From assembly GCF_023715465.1 (NCBI RefSeq), contig NZ_JAMBOE010000008.1, positions 219,294-283,293 of the forward strand: DNA of 64,000 bases, read 5' to 3'. Every line of letters begins with the position of its first letter. Positions within the stretch are counted from its first letter, which is position 1. This document shows, piece by piece, positions 1 to 8,049 of this stretch. Both the position numbers and the translations under genes were made by a program. The notes under the pieces were generated by a model. It did not search any database, was not told where the DNA came from, and saw only the letters and a program-made list of their open reading frames with translations. Source of the stretch: Paenibacillus macerans. GTDB taxonomy: Bacteria > Bacillota > Bacilli > Paenibacillales > Paenibacillaceae.

Positions 1-86
1 TGGGGCTGATGGTTATCCTCCATCGCTTGCTCCCCCCTGACACGATCATTCCACCAAACATCATAGAGCTGTTGATCATCAGCCAT
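1..86 (-). CDS. Partial gene running off the window edge, unknown product
   Basis: A reading frame starts with ATG at 86, preceded by a good ribosome binding site (GAGGAG) about 7 bases upstream, and stays open for 28 codons to the window edge. The visible N-terminus (MADDQQLYDVWW...) is acidic and soluble with no signal peptide. It lies 22 bases downstream of the GerMN lipoprotein gene on the same strand, so it is probably the third gene of the amidase-lipoprotein unit. I do not recognise the family and most of the protein lies outside the window. Confidence 0.45.
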   Translation of the reverse strand, partial: MADDQQLYDVWWNDRVRGEQAMEDNHQP

Positions 87-107
87 ATTAATCTCCTCCT
101 CTTTTCG

Positions 108-662
108 TTATTCCTTATTTCTCTTGATCGGGTGCTCCAGTTCCAAATGCCCCATAAGGCTGGATACCGCCTCGCCATCCACGAGCAGATCGAAGGATTG
201 GACCTCGTCGAATTGAAACACCGTTTTTTGTATAGCCTCCAAAGCAAGTGCTTCGCCAGGCGCCCCAAGGTGCGACATATCCGGCATATGTACGTCCACC
301 GTGAGTTCTCCTCCGCTTAGCGCCACGTTCGTGAATACAACTCCACTCCAAAGCCCCATTTTGCCATCAGCCTTGACCGCGGCTAGCGCCTTCAGCGCTT
401 CGCCAATTTTCTCCTCTACGGAAGTATAGCGAATCTCTACCATTAACGGGTAAACTTTTGTCATTTCGTCATCGGTCGCATACACCTCAATCTCTCTCTT
501 CTGTAATTTTTCAGAACTGTTGGAAAGTTTGGTTTCAGCACCAGAATTCGTTGATTCGGAATGACTTTCTGAAAAGTTGGAACCGCAAGACGAGATGATG
601 AAAAGTAAAGATAGCGCTAAAACTACAATCGAAACTCGATTTCCTTTTTTCGTCATAACCAT
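108..662 (-). CDS. GerMN-domain lipoprotein
   Basis: A 184-residue protein with a lipoprotein signal peptide: basic start, hydrophobic stretch, then a lipobox ending in ISSC about residue 26. A low-complexity Ser/Glu linker follows, then a GerMN-like domain (about residues 58-175; note the LWSGVVFTNV and GELTVDVHMP stretches). GerMN domains occur in spore germination protein GerM and in lipoproteins paired with N-acetylmuramoyl-L-alanine amidases, where a wall-binding or amidase-assisting role is assumed. The ATG at 662 has a GGGAGG site just upstream. The gene follows the amidase by 11 bases, so the two are almost certainly co-transcribed. Export and membrane anchoring are clear; the exact role is inferred. 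Confidence 0.8.
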   Translation of the reverse strand: MVMTKKGNRVSIVVLALSLLFIISSCGSNFSESHSESTNSGAETKLSNSSEKLQKREIEVYATDDEMTKVYPLMVEIRYTSVEEKIGEALKALAAVKADGKMGLWSGVVFTNVALSGGELTVDVHMPDMSHLGAPGEALALEAIQKTVFQFDEVQSFDLLVDGEAVSSLMGHLELEHPIKRNKE

Positions 663-673
663 GTTCCTCCCAC

Positions 674-2172
674 CTATGAAATTTGCAGATACTCCTTGAT
701 TCCCTCTACAATCGCCTCTGCTATCTCCTGCTGTTTCTTATCATCTTTAAGAATGGCTTCGTCTTTTTTATTGGATAAAAAAGCGGATTCCATCAATACG
801 GCAGGCATTTTTGTTTGTTTGATCACGACATATCCAGCGGACTTAACTCCGCGATCCGGCAATCCGATTACCGCTACGACATGCTTTTGAATGATTTCCC
901 CGAGTTTTTTGCTTTGCGAACTGTAATAGAATGTTTCCGTACCCGAAGCGCCTGAGCCCGGAAGTGAGTTGGCATGCAGCGAAATAAACAAATCAGCGTC
1001 AAGATTATTGGCGAATGCTGCCCGATCAGCGAGCTCCACAAATGTGTCATCGTTCCGTGTCAAATAGGTTTCTATTTGTTCTTCATTTTCCAAAAGGTTT
1101 TTAACCTTTAACGATAACGAGAGATTATAATCCTTTTCCAGATAACCGGTTATACCTGTGGCGCCGGGATCCTTGGCACCATGGCCAGGATCAATCACGA
1201 CTTTAAAAATTTTATTTCCTGAATCCGTTTCGTTAGTTGTCGTATTAGAGGATTCTTCTTGTTCCAACAGCTTGATTTGAATTTCTTCGGCATTTTGGGT
1301 TAATTCGTATTTCACATGGGGAGCAACATCCAGCACAATTCGTACAACCGACGGCTGGTCCGAAAATTGGGAATAACGAATATCAAGCAGTTTGCCGTTT
1401 ACTTGCAGATCAGATCCATCCGCTATTTTCGGTTGATCGGCCGGCTCATCGGCATCTGATTGCACAATCACTGTGCGGTCAAGGGACGAAACATGGGCGG
1501 ATGAAAAGTCCGCTGCTAAAATAGTATTCGGCAAATCAACAACCAACCGGTCCGGATGGTCCAGAAGAAACGATGAAACGGGAGTCATCGTTCCTGTAAA
1601 CTTGATATGAATCGTTTCCTGTTCATCATATGTAATGGATTGCAATTCACCTCTTGCAATTGTTGCTTCTTCTAATGGATCACTTAAATTGGAAGCCGGA
1701 TTCTCCATATCTTGATGGTCCGATATCTCCGCATTGTCGTTGTTCGTCAAATAAATGGAACGATCTTGCTGCAACCAAACGACATTCAGGCCAAAACGCT
1801 CGGCCACAAAGCGAAGAGGGACCATCGCAGTGTCCCGAATAAGCATTGGCGGTATTTCCAATGTTTCCTCTTTGTTGTCCACAAGAACTTTATGATGATC
1901 AATGGTTAAAAGCAAATGAGTATTTCCATTTTCAATCGAACCTCTTTCGTTGAATTCGACCATGATACCTTAAACCCTAATTGTTCAGCAATAGCCCGAA
2001 GTGGAAGCATTGTTGTATCTTGAAAAATGACAGGTCCCGATTGTGTCGATAGCGGTCGGCCATCCAAATAGAGTTTTGGAGAATCCGCAACCGCACCGGC
2101 ATGGGGAGAGTTCGAAAAAAACAAAAACATTAGAACAAACAGCAAAAAAAATCCACCAAATTGCTTTTTCAT
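674..2172 (-). pseudogene. N-acetylmuramoyl-L-alanine amidase split by one frameshift
   Basis: Two overlapping frames make one protein. The first (2172 down to about 1950) encodes a signal peptide and the first half of a copper-amine-oxidase N-terminal-like domain (LPLRAIAEQLGFKVSW). The second continues with the domain's repeat (VPLRFVAERFGLNVVW), an AMIN domain and a C-terminal Amidase_3 domain with VIDPGHGAKDPGA, the Glu of YLEKDYNL, SLHANS and LMESAFLSN. These carry the zinc ligands and the catalytic Glu of the family, which cleaves the amide bond between muramic acid and the peptide stem. Adding one A in the GGAAATA run near 1922 would join the frames (KMENTHLLL). It is either a real inactivating deletion or a sequencing error. 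The second ORF has a weak internal start and would lack a signal peptide. A Zur box lies immediately upstream. Confidence 0.8.
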
Positions 2173-2194
2173 AAGTGCACCTCTCGCCAGTTAA

Positions 2195-2209
2195 ACGTAA
2201 TTATTACGA
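2195..2209. promoter_or_regulatory. Zur box in front of the amidase gene
   Basis: ACGTAATTATTACGA matches the Bacillus Zur consensus (TCGTAATNATTACGA) at all but the first base. It ends 23 bases upstream of the amidase start codon, where a repressor would block transcription or its initiation. Confidence 0.8.
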
Positions 2210-2441
2210 TTATCTCATAATGAGAATTAATATGTCAAACTTACAATATTAATAGTAATTAATGTCGAAAATAAAGAAACGAACCTCATTCCGGTCACTG
2301 TATAAAAATTGCCAAACCGAAATCGTTATTATTCAGTTGAACCGCTGCGTCGTCGGATGATGGTAAGCGACGCTTCCGTGACGCTATGGATGATCTCTAA
2401 GGTATGGGCGCCGCCATTTCGTTTCCCTTCGCTTGTATTAA

Positions 2442-2456
2442 TAGTAATAATTACGT
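2442..2456. promoter_or_regulatory. Second Zur-box-like site in the 2173-2518 gene-free stretch
   Basis: TAGTAATAATTACGT is a 7-1-7 imperfect palindrome of the Zur type. A TTGACA hexamer on the minus strand lies just upstream of it, so it may belong to a distal promoter reading toward the amidase. The rest of 2210-2518 has no convincing gene. A minus-strand open stretch (about 2326-2440) ending in two stop codons may be a decayed gene end, but I could not identify it. Confidence 0.5.
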
Positions 2457-2518
2457 TTAAAGCAACGTATATTCCGAACGATAGACTGTCAATGCGTCTA
2501 AATCATCTTATCTTCATT

Positions 2519-2980
2519 CTAAAGTTCGCCATTATATTGAGATTGAGCCTGACAAGCTTCGCAAATCCCGTACACCTCAAATCGATGCCGCATAATTTTA
2601 TAATTGCCGGGCAGTTCCAGTCCATGATCCATCGGACAATATTCAAAGGCAAGCGTTTTCTCACAGTTGACGCAAATCAAATGATGATGGTGATGAGAGG
2701 TACAGTTCTCTTTGAATTTTAAACCTCCGTCCATAAAATAGAAATGTTCCAATACTCCCATTTCGCATAGCATGCGGAGATTGCGGTAAACGGTGTCCAA
2801 GCTCATGCTTGGATATTGAACGGTCATTTGATCATAGACATCTTTAGGCGACAAATACCCGTCGTGATCGGCGAAAATTTGCGCCAGCGTTCTTCGCTGC
2901 TCAGTCACTCTCCATCCGTTTCTAGCCATTGTATCCAGCATTTCTTTAACTTTGGATCTGCTCTCTTTCACTTTGCTCAT
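2519..2980 (-). CDS. Fur-family metalloregulator, Zur-like (first copy)
   Basis: A 153-residue Fur-family protein. The N-terminal winged helix includes LDTVYRNLRML, the DNA-recognition helix typical of the family. The dimerisation domain has a five-histidine run (SHHHHH) and two CxxC pairs (CVNC and CEAC) that bind the structural zinc. Together with the surrounding Zur boxes this favours a zinc sensor over Fur or PerR. The ATG at 2980 is preferred: it has AGGAAGG directly upstream and gives the usual family length, whereas the longer frame to 3049 adds an atypical tail. It is divergent from folE2 and shares the intergenic region holding a Zur box. A second paralogue lies at 21352-21786. Confidence 0.85.
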   Translation of the reverse strand: MSKVKESRSKVKEMLDTMARNGWRVTEQRRTLAQIFADHDGYLSPKDVYDQMTVQYPSMSLDTVYRNLRMLCEMGVLEHFYFMDGGLKFKENCTSHHHHHLICVNCEKTLAFEYCPMDHGLELPGNYKIMRHRFEVYGICEACQAQSQYNGEL

Positions 2981-3133
2981 TCCCTTCCTGTTATAGAAAA
3001 AGGATAAATTCTGTTCCTCTATTTTATCAATAAAGAAAGAGGTTGTCATATGACGATATCACCTCTGAGCACGCATATTCAATTTTATTGGCGGGCATAT
3101 TTACCGGATCGATATTTTATAGTACACTTTTAA

Positions 3134-3148
3134 TTGTAATTATTACAA
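3134..3148. promoter_or_regulatory. Zur box between the Fur-family gene and folE2
   Basis: TTGTAATTATTACAA is a perfect 15-base palindrome of the Fur superfamily, differing from the Zur consensus by T for C at position 2 (and the matching base). It lies 57 bases upstream of the folE2 start and 154 bases upstream of the divergent regulator, so folE2 is the likelier target. Confidence 0.75.
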
Positions 3149-3204
3149 TTAAACGGATGTATAATAAAAACGGTGCCCAGCCGCAAAATTATAAGGAGCA
3201 AGCC

Positions 3205-4134
3205 ATGCAGCCAATAAATGCAAAACAAATTCTCCCCGCCAAACCGGAGCGGCATCGGCGTTTCGGTTCCACCGATCCGATTCCCGGAAACAAGCCGACG
3301 GCCAAGGAGCAAATGGCCGATTTGCAAAACCGCCGGGAAGACTATCTGTTTCCCATCGATCATGTCGGTATTTGCCGAGTTCGGCATCCTGTGCAGGTTT
3401 GTTCGGTTTTGGAGCCGGGATCCCAAACCAGCATCGCGACGATTGCGCTGACTACGAGCCTGCCTCGGGAGTCCAAAGGCATTAACATGAGCCGTTTGAC
3501 GGAACAATTGGAGCTTTATCGCCGGAAGGGCTGGACCACCGAGCTTCCGGAGCTGTGCGATTTCGTTCGCGAGCTGGCGGAGCGGATGGGGCAAGACAAC
3601 GCCGAAATCGCGATGACCTTTCCCTGGTTTTACGAGCGTCCGGCTCCGGTTTCGGCCAATACGGGACTGAATCATGCGGAAGCCTCGATCAAAGCGGCCT
3701 ATACAAAGGGAAAGCCTTTTACGGCTGAGGTCAGCCTGCGGGTTGCCGTAACTACTTTGTGCCCCTGCTCCAAGGAAATAAGTGAATACAGCGCCCATAA
3801 CCAGCGCGGGATGGTGACGATGACCGTGGTGCTTGATCCCGCTTCCGAGCCGGCGCCGGATTGGAAGGCAATGCTTCTGGAGGCGGCGGAATCCAATGCC
3901 AGCAGCGCGCTTCATCCGATTCTGAAACGTCCGGACGAGAAGAGGGTCACGGAGCAAGCCTATGAAAACCCCCGCTTCGTGGAGGATATGGTACGGCTTG
4001 TCGCTGCGGATTTGTACGAAATGGAGGCGGTGCAGGCCTTCACGGTGGAATGCCGGAACGAGGAATCGATTCATATGCATGACGCCTATGCGGTAATTGC
4101 CTACGACAAAAGAAAAGAAGCGGCGGCGCATTGA
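3205..4134 (+). CDS. folE2: GTP cyclohydrolase FolE2 (type IB, zinc-independent)
   Basis: A 309-residue member of the GCYH-IB family, which converts GTP to 7,8-dihydroneopterin triphosphate, the first step of folate synthesis. It substitutes for the zinc enzyme FolE when zinc is scarce, because it accepts other divalent metals. The family motif CPCSKEIS with the catalytic Cys and the following AHNQRG are present at about residues 190-206, and GRFG-like start and HVG elements are seen near residues 17 and 52. The ATG at 3205 follows AAGGAGCAAGCC, an ideal site; the upstream extension of the frame to 3043 is non-coding. The gene stands alone between a Zur box and a terminator. Zur control of folE2 is established in Bacillus subtilis and others. 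Confidence 0.95.
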   Translation: MQPINAKQILPAKPERHRRFGSTDPIPGNKPTAKEQMADLQNRREDYLFPIDHVGICRVRHPVQVCSVLEPGSQTSIATIALTTSLPRESKGINMSRLTEQLELYRRKGWTTELPELCDFVRELAERMGQDNAEIAMTFPWFYERPAPVSANTGLNHAEASIKAAYTKGKPFTAEVSLRVAVTTLCPCSKEISEYSAHNQRGMVTMTVVLDPASEPAPDWKAMLLEAAESNASSALHPILKRPDEKRVTEQAYENPRFVEDMVRLVAADLYEMEAVQAFTVECRNEESIHMHDAYAVIAYDKRKEAAAH

Positions 4135-4152
4135 CGGCGCCGCCTTCTTTTA
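4122..4152 (+). terminator. Rho-independent terminator of folE2
   Basis: An 8-bp perfect GC stem (GGCGGCGC at 4122-4129 with GCGCCGCC at 4137-4144), a 7-base loop containing the folE2 stop codon, then a T-rich tail (TTCTTTTAT). Confidence 0.85.
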
Positions 4153-4153
4153 T

Positions 4154-4330
4154 AGAGGTTGTTCAAAAAGTCATCTTTTGATCACGAAGTAAGTCAGGAA
4201 GCGGACTCGACATCGAATCTTGAATTCAGCCGGGACTTCCGGTGCTCATGTACCCAAAACGTACGCTCCGCTCCTCAGTCCCTAGCTTCATCCAACCTTC
4301 TCGGTGCTGAAAAGCCGACCTTTTGAACTT
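4154..4330. repeat. Intergenic repeat-like element with inverted ends
   Basis: A non-coding stretch that opens with GTTGTTCAAAAAGTC and closes with GACCTTTTGAAC, i.e. imperfect inverted ends, and has no ORF. Elements with such TTCAAAAAG ends are scattered through Paenibacillus genomes. Only one copy is in this window, so its repeat status is inferred from the ends and recollection, not from a second copy. Confidence 0.4.
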
Positions 4331-4356
4331 GCACTAATAAGCATAATCGCTACATA

Positions 4357-7300
4357 TTAGTCAGCCCTCCAAATCGCCTTCCAGTTCGACATATTTCTGC
4401 CGGAGCCGTTCCAGCTGTTCTTCGTCCGGCTCCCAATACCCCGCTGATGGCTCTCCAGCAGCGTTTCCATCATCGCATGATAAGCCCAGCGATTGTTTTC
4501 GCTCATTTGCCGGCTTCTCTCTTCGTCCGCCACGTAAACTTCATGCAATTGGTCGAAGACCCAAGGCTCCACTTTTCCGGTGGTAGCGGCCAGGCCCAGC
4601 ACGTATTCAAACCGCCGGGCGATTTGCTCCGCCCCGTGATGGGGATGCTTCAGCAGCGCGTCGATCCATTTCGGATTGGTCAGCCGGGTCCGCACGCCCC
4701 GGGCGATCGCATGCTCCGCCGATTCGGTCAAAGGCTGCTCGCCGGTCGTATCGGTGATATGGATCTCCGCCGGGCTTCCCTTCACCATCTCTACCGATTT
4801 GGACAAACCTCCGAAATATTCGTAATAATGGTCGGAATCGGTGACCTCCCATTCATGGCTGCTGCGAATTTGCGAAACGACGTCGACCGCCAGCAAATGA
4901 GCGCGGTACAGCTCCGGCTCGGGGCAGCCGCGTTCCCCCAGGCTGTATACATACTGCTGACCGTCCGCATACGCCTGTCCAAGCTCGGCTTCCTCGCTCC
5001 ACTGCTTCGTCTCGATCAAGCGGGTCATGCCTGTCCCGTACTGGCCTTCCGCCGGGCCGAATATCCGGGCGCTCGCCAGATCCCGGGCCCGCTCCGGTGC
5101 ATAGCCCGCAGCCAGCAGATCTGCCTCCGTTTTGCGGGTATGGGCCTTGAACCGGTTCATTTCCCCGGGCTCATCCAGCTCGGAGACGCGGCGGAAAAGC
5201 CGGTTCAACTCCTCCAGCAAATTCGGAAACAGGTCGCGGAACAATCCGGTCATATGCACCACCACGTTCAGGCGCGGCCGGCCCAGTTCGGACAGCGGAA
5301 TAACGTCGTATTCGGTCCGAAACGTCCCGATTCCGCCGCCGGCGCGGACGCCCATATAGTGGAGGATTTGTCCGATCGTTTCCCCTTGCGTCCGTGACGT
5401 CTCCAATCCCCACAGCACGATCGCCGTCGTCCCCGGATATTCGCCATGGCGCTCGTAGTATTGGCGGATCGAGTTTTCGGCCGTGCGCGCTCCCCGTTCC
5501 GCAGCGGTCAGGCTGGGTACGGCGCGCGGATCGAATTGGTAGAGATTGCGTCCGGAGGGCAGCACCTCCGGGGAACGCAGCGCGTCGCCGGCCAATTGGG
5601 CCCGAAGGTAACGCCCTTCCAGCGCCTTCAGCAACCCTTCCATCTCTTCGTTGGCCATGGAGCTCTCATAGGCCCGGTATCCGTATTCCAGCGTACGCTG
5701 CACGGCATCCCGCCACGCCGGCGGCTCTTTCAGGCAGGAGGACGGCAGCTCCTTCGCCGCCAAGTAATCGGCGATCAGTTCTTCCGCCTCCCGGTCCAGC
5801 TTGCGAAGCTCCTCCGTTCGCCCCTCCGCGGCGATCTCCTCCGCCTGCTTGCCTTTTCGTTCCGCCAGCAGCCCGCGCAGGGAACGGACCGTGCCCCGTT
5901 CGTGGCGAAGCACGAACCTCATGTGGGCGGCGGCCGCCTCGGGGGAGTAGCCTTCGCCCAGCACATGCAGTCCGCTCGGGATAAGCGACCGCTGCATCCG
6001 GTACAGCTCTTCCTCGATTTCTTCCGGCGACTCCGCAGCAAAATGCAGCGTCTTAGCCGCCGCCCGCAGCTTGGTGAGGATGTCCTCGCAGCGGTCGGGA
6101 TCCAGTTGCTGCGCCTCGCGGTATTCATGCAGCAGCGTTTCGAGCCCAGCCCATTCGCCGTACAGCTCCGCCTCCGTAAACGGCGGCGCCTGATAGCCGA
6201 CCAGCACCGCGTGGCTGCGGCGTTTGGCGATCATCGCTTCCGAGGGATTGCCCACGTAATAATAATACAGATGGGGGAGGTCGCCGATAAAGTCGTCCGG
6301 TACGCAGTCGCCCGACATGCCGCATTCCTTGCCGCGCTGAAATTCCAGCGTCCCGTGGGTGCCGATATGCACGACCGCATCGGCCCCCCATTCCTCGCGA
6401 AGCCACTGATAAAATGCGGTATACTGGTGCGTCGGAAGCAGGGAGCGGTCGTGCAGGGATTTCTCGGGGTCCTCGTGAATGCCGCGCGAAGGCTGCAGGC
6501 CGATGAAAATACGGCCGCCGGCAATGCCGGGAATCAGGAAGGCATCCTGCTCCGACATGATTTCGCCGGGAGGCGTCCCCCAGCGGGCTTCGGCCTCCCC
6601 GCCCCACGAACGCGCGGCCAGCTTGGCCGCAAAAGCGGGATCGCTGTAGCGGATCATGCCGTCCGCCGCCTGCTCGCCCGCCCATTGGCCGGAATTGACC
6701 AGCCCGCCTTCCACAAAGTGGGAACGCAGTTCTTCCGCGGACATTTCCGGGGCATCGTAACCGGCCTCTTTCAGCCGGGTCAGCAGCCGGGACACCGATT
6801 CAAAGGTATCGAGAAAAGTGCCCCCGAACACGGTAGCCTCACCGGGAGGGTAATTGTAGCAAATCAGAGCCAGCTTCTTCTCCCGGTTCGCTTTTCTTTT
6901 CAGCTCAAGCCAGCGGCGGATGCGGCCAACCAGCCGATCGGTCCGTTCGGGAATCAGCGCCAGCCTGTTCAGGGCGACGCCGAGCGCCGGGTCGTCTCCT
7001 TCGCGGCGCAAAGCGGCGATCGGAAACGTTTCGATGGCGCCGTCCAACTCCGGCAACACGACCTGAACCATCAGCTGCGAGGGATTCACCCCCCTGACGG
7101 ACCGCCTCCATTCCTCTTCCGTCGTGCCGGAGAGGAAAAACGGATGCAGCATCGGCGCTCCCAAAGCATCCAGCCATTCCGCAGCTCCGGCTGCGGCCCC
7201 GCCTCCGCCCGGCCCGATGCCCAGCCGGAAAGGAAGCAGGTTGACGATTAAATCGACCGGCCGTTCTTCCCCAACCAGCAATTCGCGCAGACGCTCCATC

Positions 7301-8049
7301 GAAACGTGCATCACGGAAGGAAAGGCAACCGGCAGCACCTCGGCGAACGCCTCGATGGCGTCTGTGAGCTCCCCGACGCATTCCTCGATGTCCTGCGGAT
7401 TGCCGTTGCCGAGAAACAGCAGCGCCACCGTCGGCCGATGCCCTGTGTATCCCCGGCTTTTCCGGTACTCCACCTGGGAGGAGAAGCGAGCCCCCCGGCG
7501 GGGATCGAGCAGGCACAACTCCTGAATGGAAACCGGGTCGGAAGGTACGGGCAGCAGGTCGCACCCGCCATATTCCCGGCCTGCCAGACAAAGCAGGCCG
7601 AGCATATTTTCCGACCCGCCGCCCCGCCAATATTCCGTTATTTTTACAAAGCGGCCATAATCCTCCCTTAATTCATTCGGAAGCATTTCCTCCGCGTTTG
7701 CGCCCGGCCCCGGCAAACGGTCGGCGGTCAGCCGGCCGAGCCGGAACAACGGCCGGATCTCGGCGGCATCCCCGCCGACCGGAACGAATTGCGCCTCTCC
7801 TTTACTCAGGAGCCTTTTGATTTGCTCCACGATCTCCTTGCGAACGCCATGCGCATCAAACAATACGAAATCGGCGGCGCCCGCCGCAAGCTTCGCCTCC
7901 AGGCCCGGCGGCGGTTCGACAGACTCGCTGCCTCCCGGGTCGACGACGGCAAGCTGCAGCTGACGCCGTTGTCCGTCATCCAGCATGTGGTACGCCGCCG
8001 ACAAATGCGCCTGCGAAGCTTCGCTGTTCGTCAATACGGTGATCTTCAA
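4357..8049 (-). CDS. CobN/ChlH-family large chelatase subunit
   Basis: A 1,230-residue protein of the CobN/BchH/HmuS family, the large subunit that binds the tetrapyrrole in ATP-dependent metal chelatases. The core CobN domain spans roughly residues 130-1190; near residue 560 is the hallmark HIGTHGTLEF, followed by DFIGDLPHLYYYYVGNP and AKRRSHAVLVGY. The start is TTG at 8049, four bases inside the upstream ChlD-like gene, with GGAGA upstream: translational coupling. No cobalamin or chlorophyll biosynthesis gene is nearby; instead the operon encodes a metal or chelate importer and is preceded by a Zur box. CobN homologues outside B12 synthesis include HmuS, reported as a heme dechelatase. I infer insertion of zinc into, or removal from, an imported chelate; the substrate is unknown. 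Confidence 0.88.
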   Translation of the reverse strand: MKITVLTNSEASQAHLSAAYHMLDDGQRRQLQLAVVDPGGSESVEPPPGLEAKLAAGAADFVLFDAHGVRKEIVEQIKRLLSKGEAQFVPVGGDAAEIRPLFRLGRLTADRLPGPGANAEEMLPNELREDYGRFVKITEYWRGGGSENMLGLLCLAGREYGGCDLLPVPSDPVSIQELCLLDPRRGARFSSQVEYRKSRGYTGHRPTVALLFLGNGNPQDIEECVGELTDAIEAFAEVLPVAFPSVMHVSMERLRELLVGEERPVDLIVNLLPFRLGIGPGGGGAAAGAAEWLDALGAPMLHPFFLSGTTEEEWRRSVRGVNPSQLMVQVVLPELDGAIETFPIAALRREGDDPALGVALNRLALIPERTDRLVGRIRRWLELKRKANREKKLALICYNYPPGEATVFGGTFLDTFESVSRLLTRLKEAGYDAPEMSAEELRSHFVEGGLVNSGQWAGEQAADGMIRYSDPAFAAKLAARSWGGEAEARWGTPPGEIMSEQDAFLIPGIAGGRIFIGLQPSRGIHEDPEKSLHDRSLLPTHQYTAFYQWLREEWGADAVVHIGTHGTLEFQRGKECGMSGDCVPDDFIGDLPHLYYYYVGNPSEAMIAKRRSHAVLVGYQAPPFTEAELYGEWAGLETLLHEYREAQQLDPDRCEDILTKLRAAAKTLHFAAESPEEIEEELYRMQRSLIPSGLHVLGEGYSPEAAAAHMRFVLRHERGTVRSLRGLLAERKGKQAEEIAAEGRTEELRKLDREAEELIADYLAAKELPSSCLKEPPAWRDAVQRTLEYGYRAYESSMANEEMEGLLKALEGRYLRAQLAGDALRSPEVLPSGRNLYQFDPRAVPSLTAAERGARTAENSIRQYYERHGEYPGTTAIVLWGLETSRTQGETIGQILHYMGVRAGGGIGTFRTEYDVIPLSELGRPRLNVVVHMTGLFRDLFPNLLEELNRLFRRVSELDEPGEMNRFKAHTRKTEADLLAAGYAPERARDLASARIFGPAEGQYGTGMTRLIETKQWSEEAELGQAYADGQQYVYSLGERGCPEPELYRAHLLAVDVVSQIRSSHEWEVTDSDHYYEYFGGLSKSVEMVKGSPAEIHITDTTGEQPLTESAEHAIARGVRTRLTNPKWIDALLKHPHHGAEQIARRFEYVLGLAATTGKVEPWVFDQLHEVYVADEERSRQMSENNRWAYHAMMETLLESHQRGIGSRTKNSWNGSGRNMSNWKAIWRAD

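Noticed and set aside
2319..2336. A further Zur-like site (ATCGTTATTATTCAG)
   Set aside because: Only one half-site is close to consensus.
2309..2722. Plus-strand ORF overlapping the first Fur-family gene
   Set aside because: No ribosome site or family features, and its 3' half is antisense to a conserved gene.
3130..4131. A 333-codon minus-strand frame opposite folE2
   Set aside because: Antisense shadow; folE2 has catalytic motifs, a promoter box and a terminator.
5446..7251. A 601-codon plus-strand open frame over the CobN-like gene
   Set aside because: It is the antisense shadow of a GC-rich gene with clear family motifs; it has no ribosome site and no recognisable domain.
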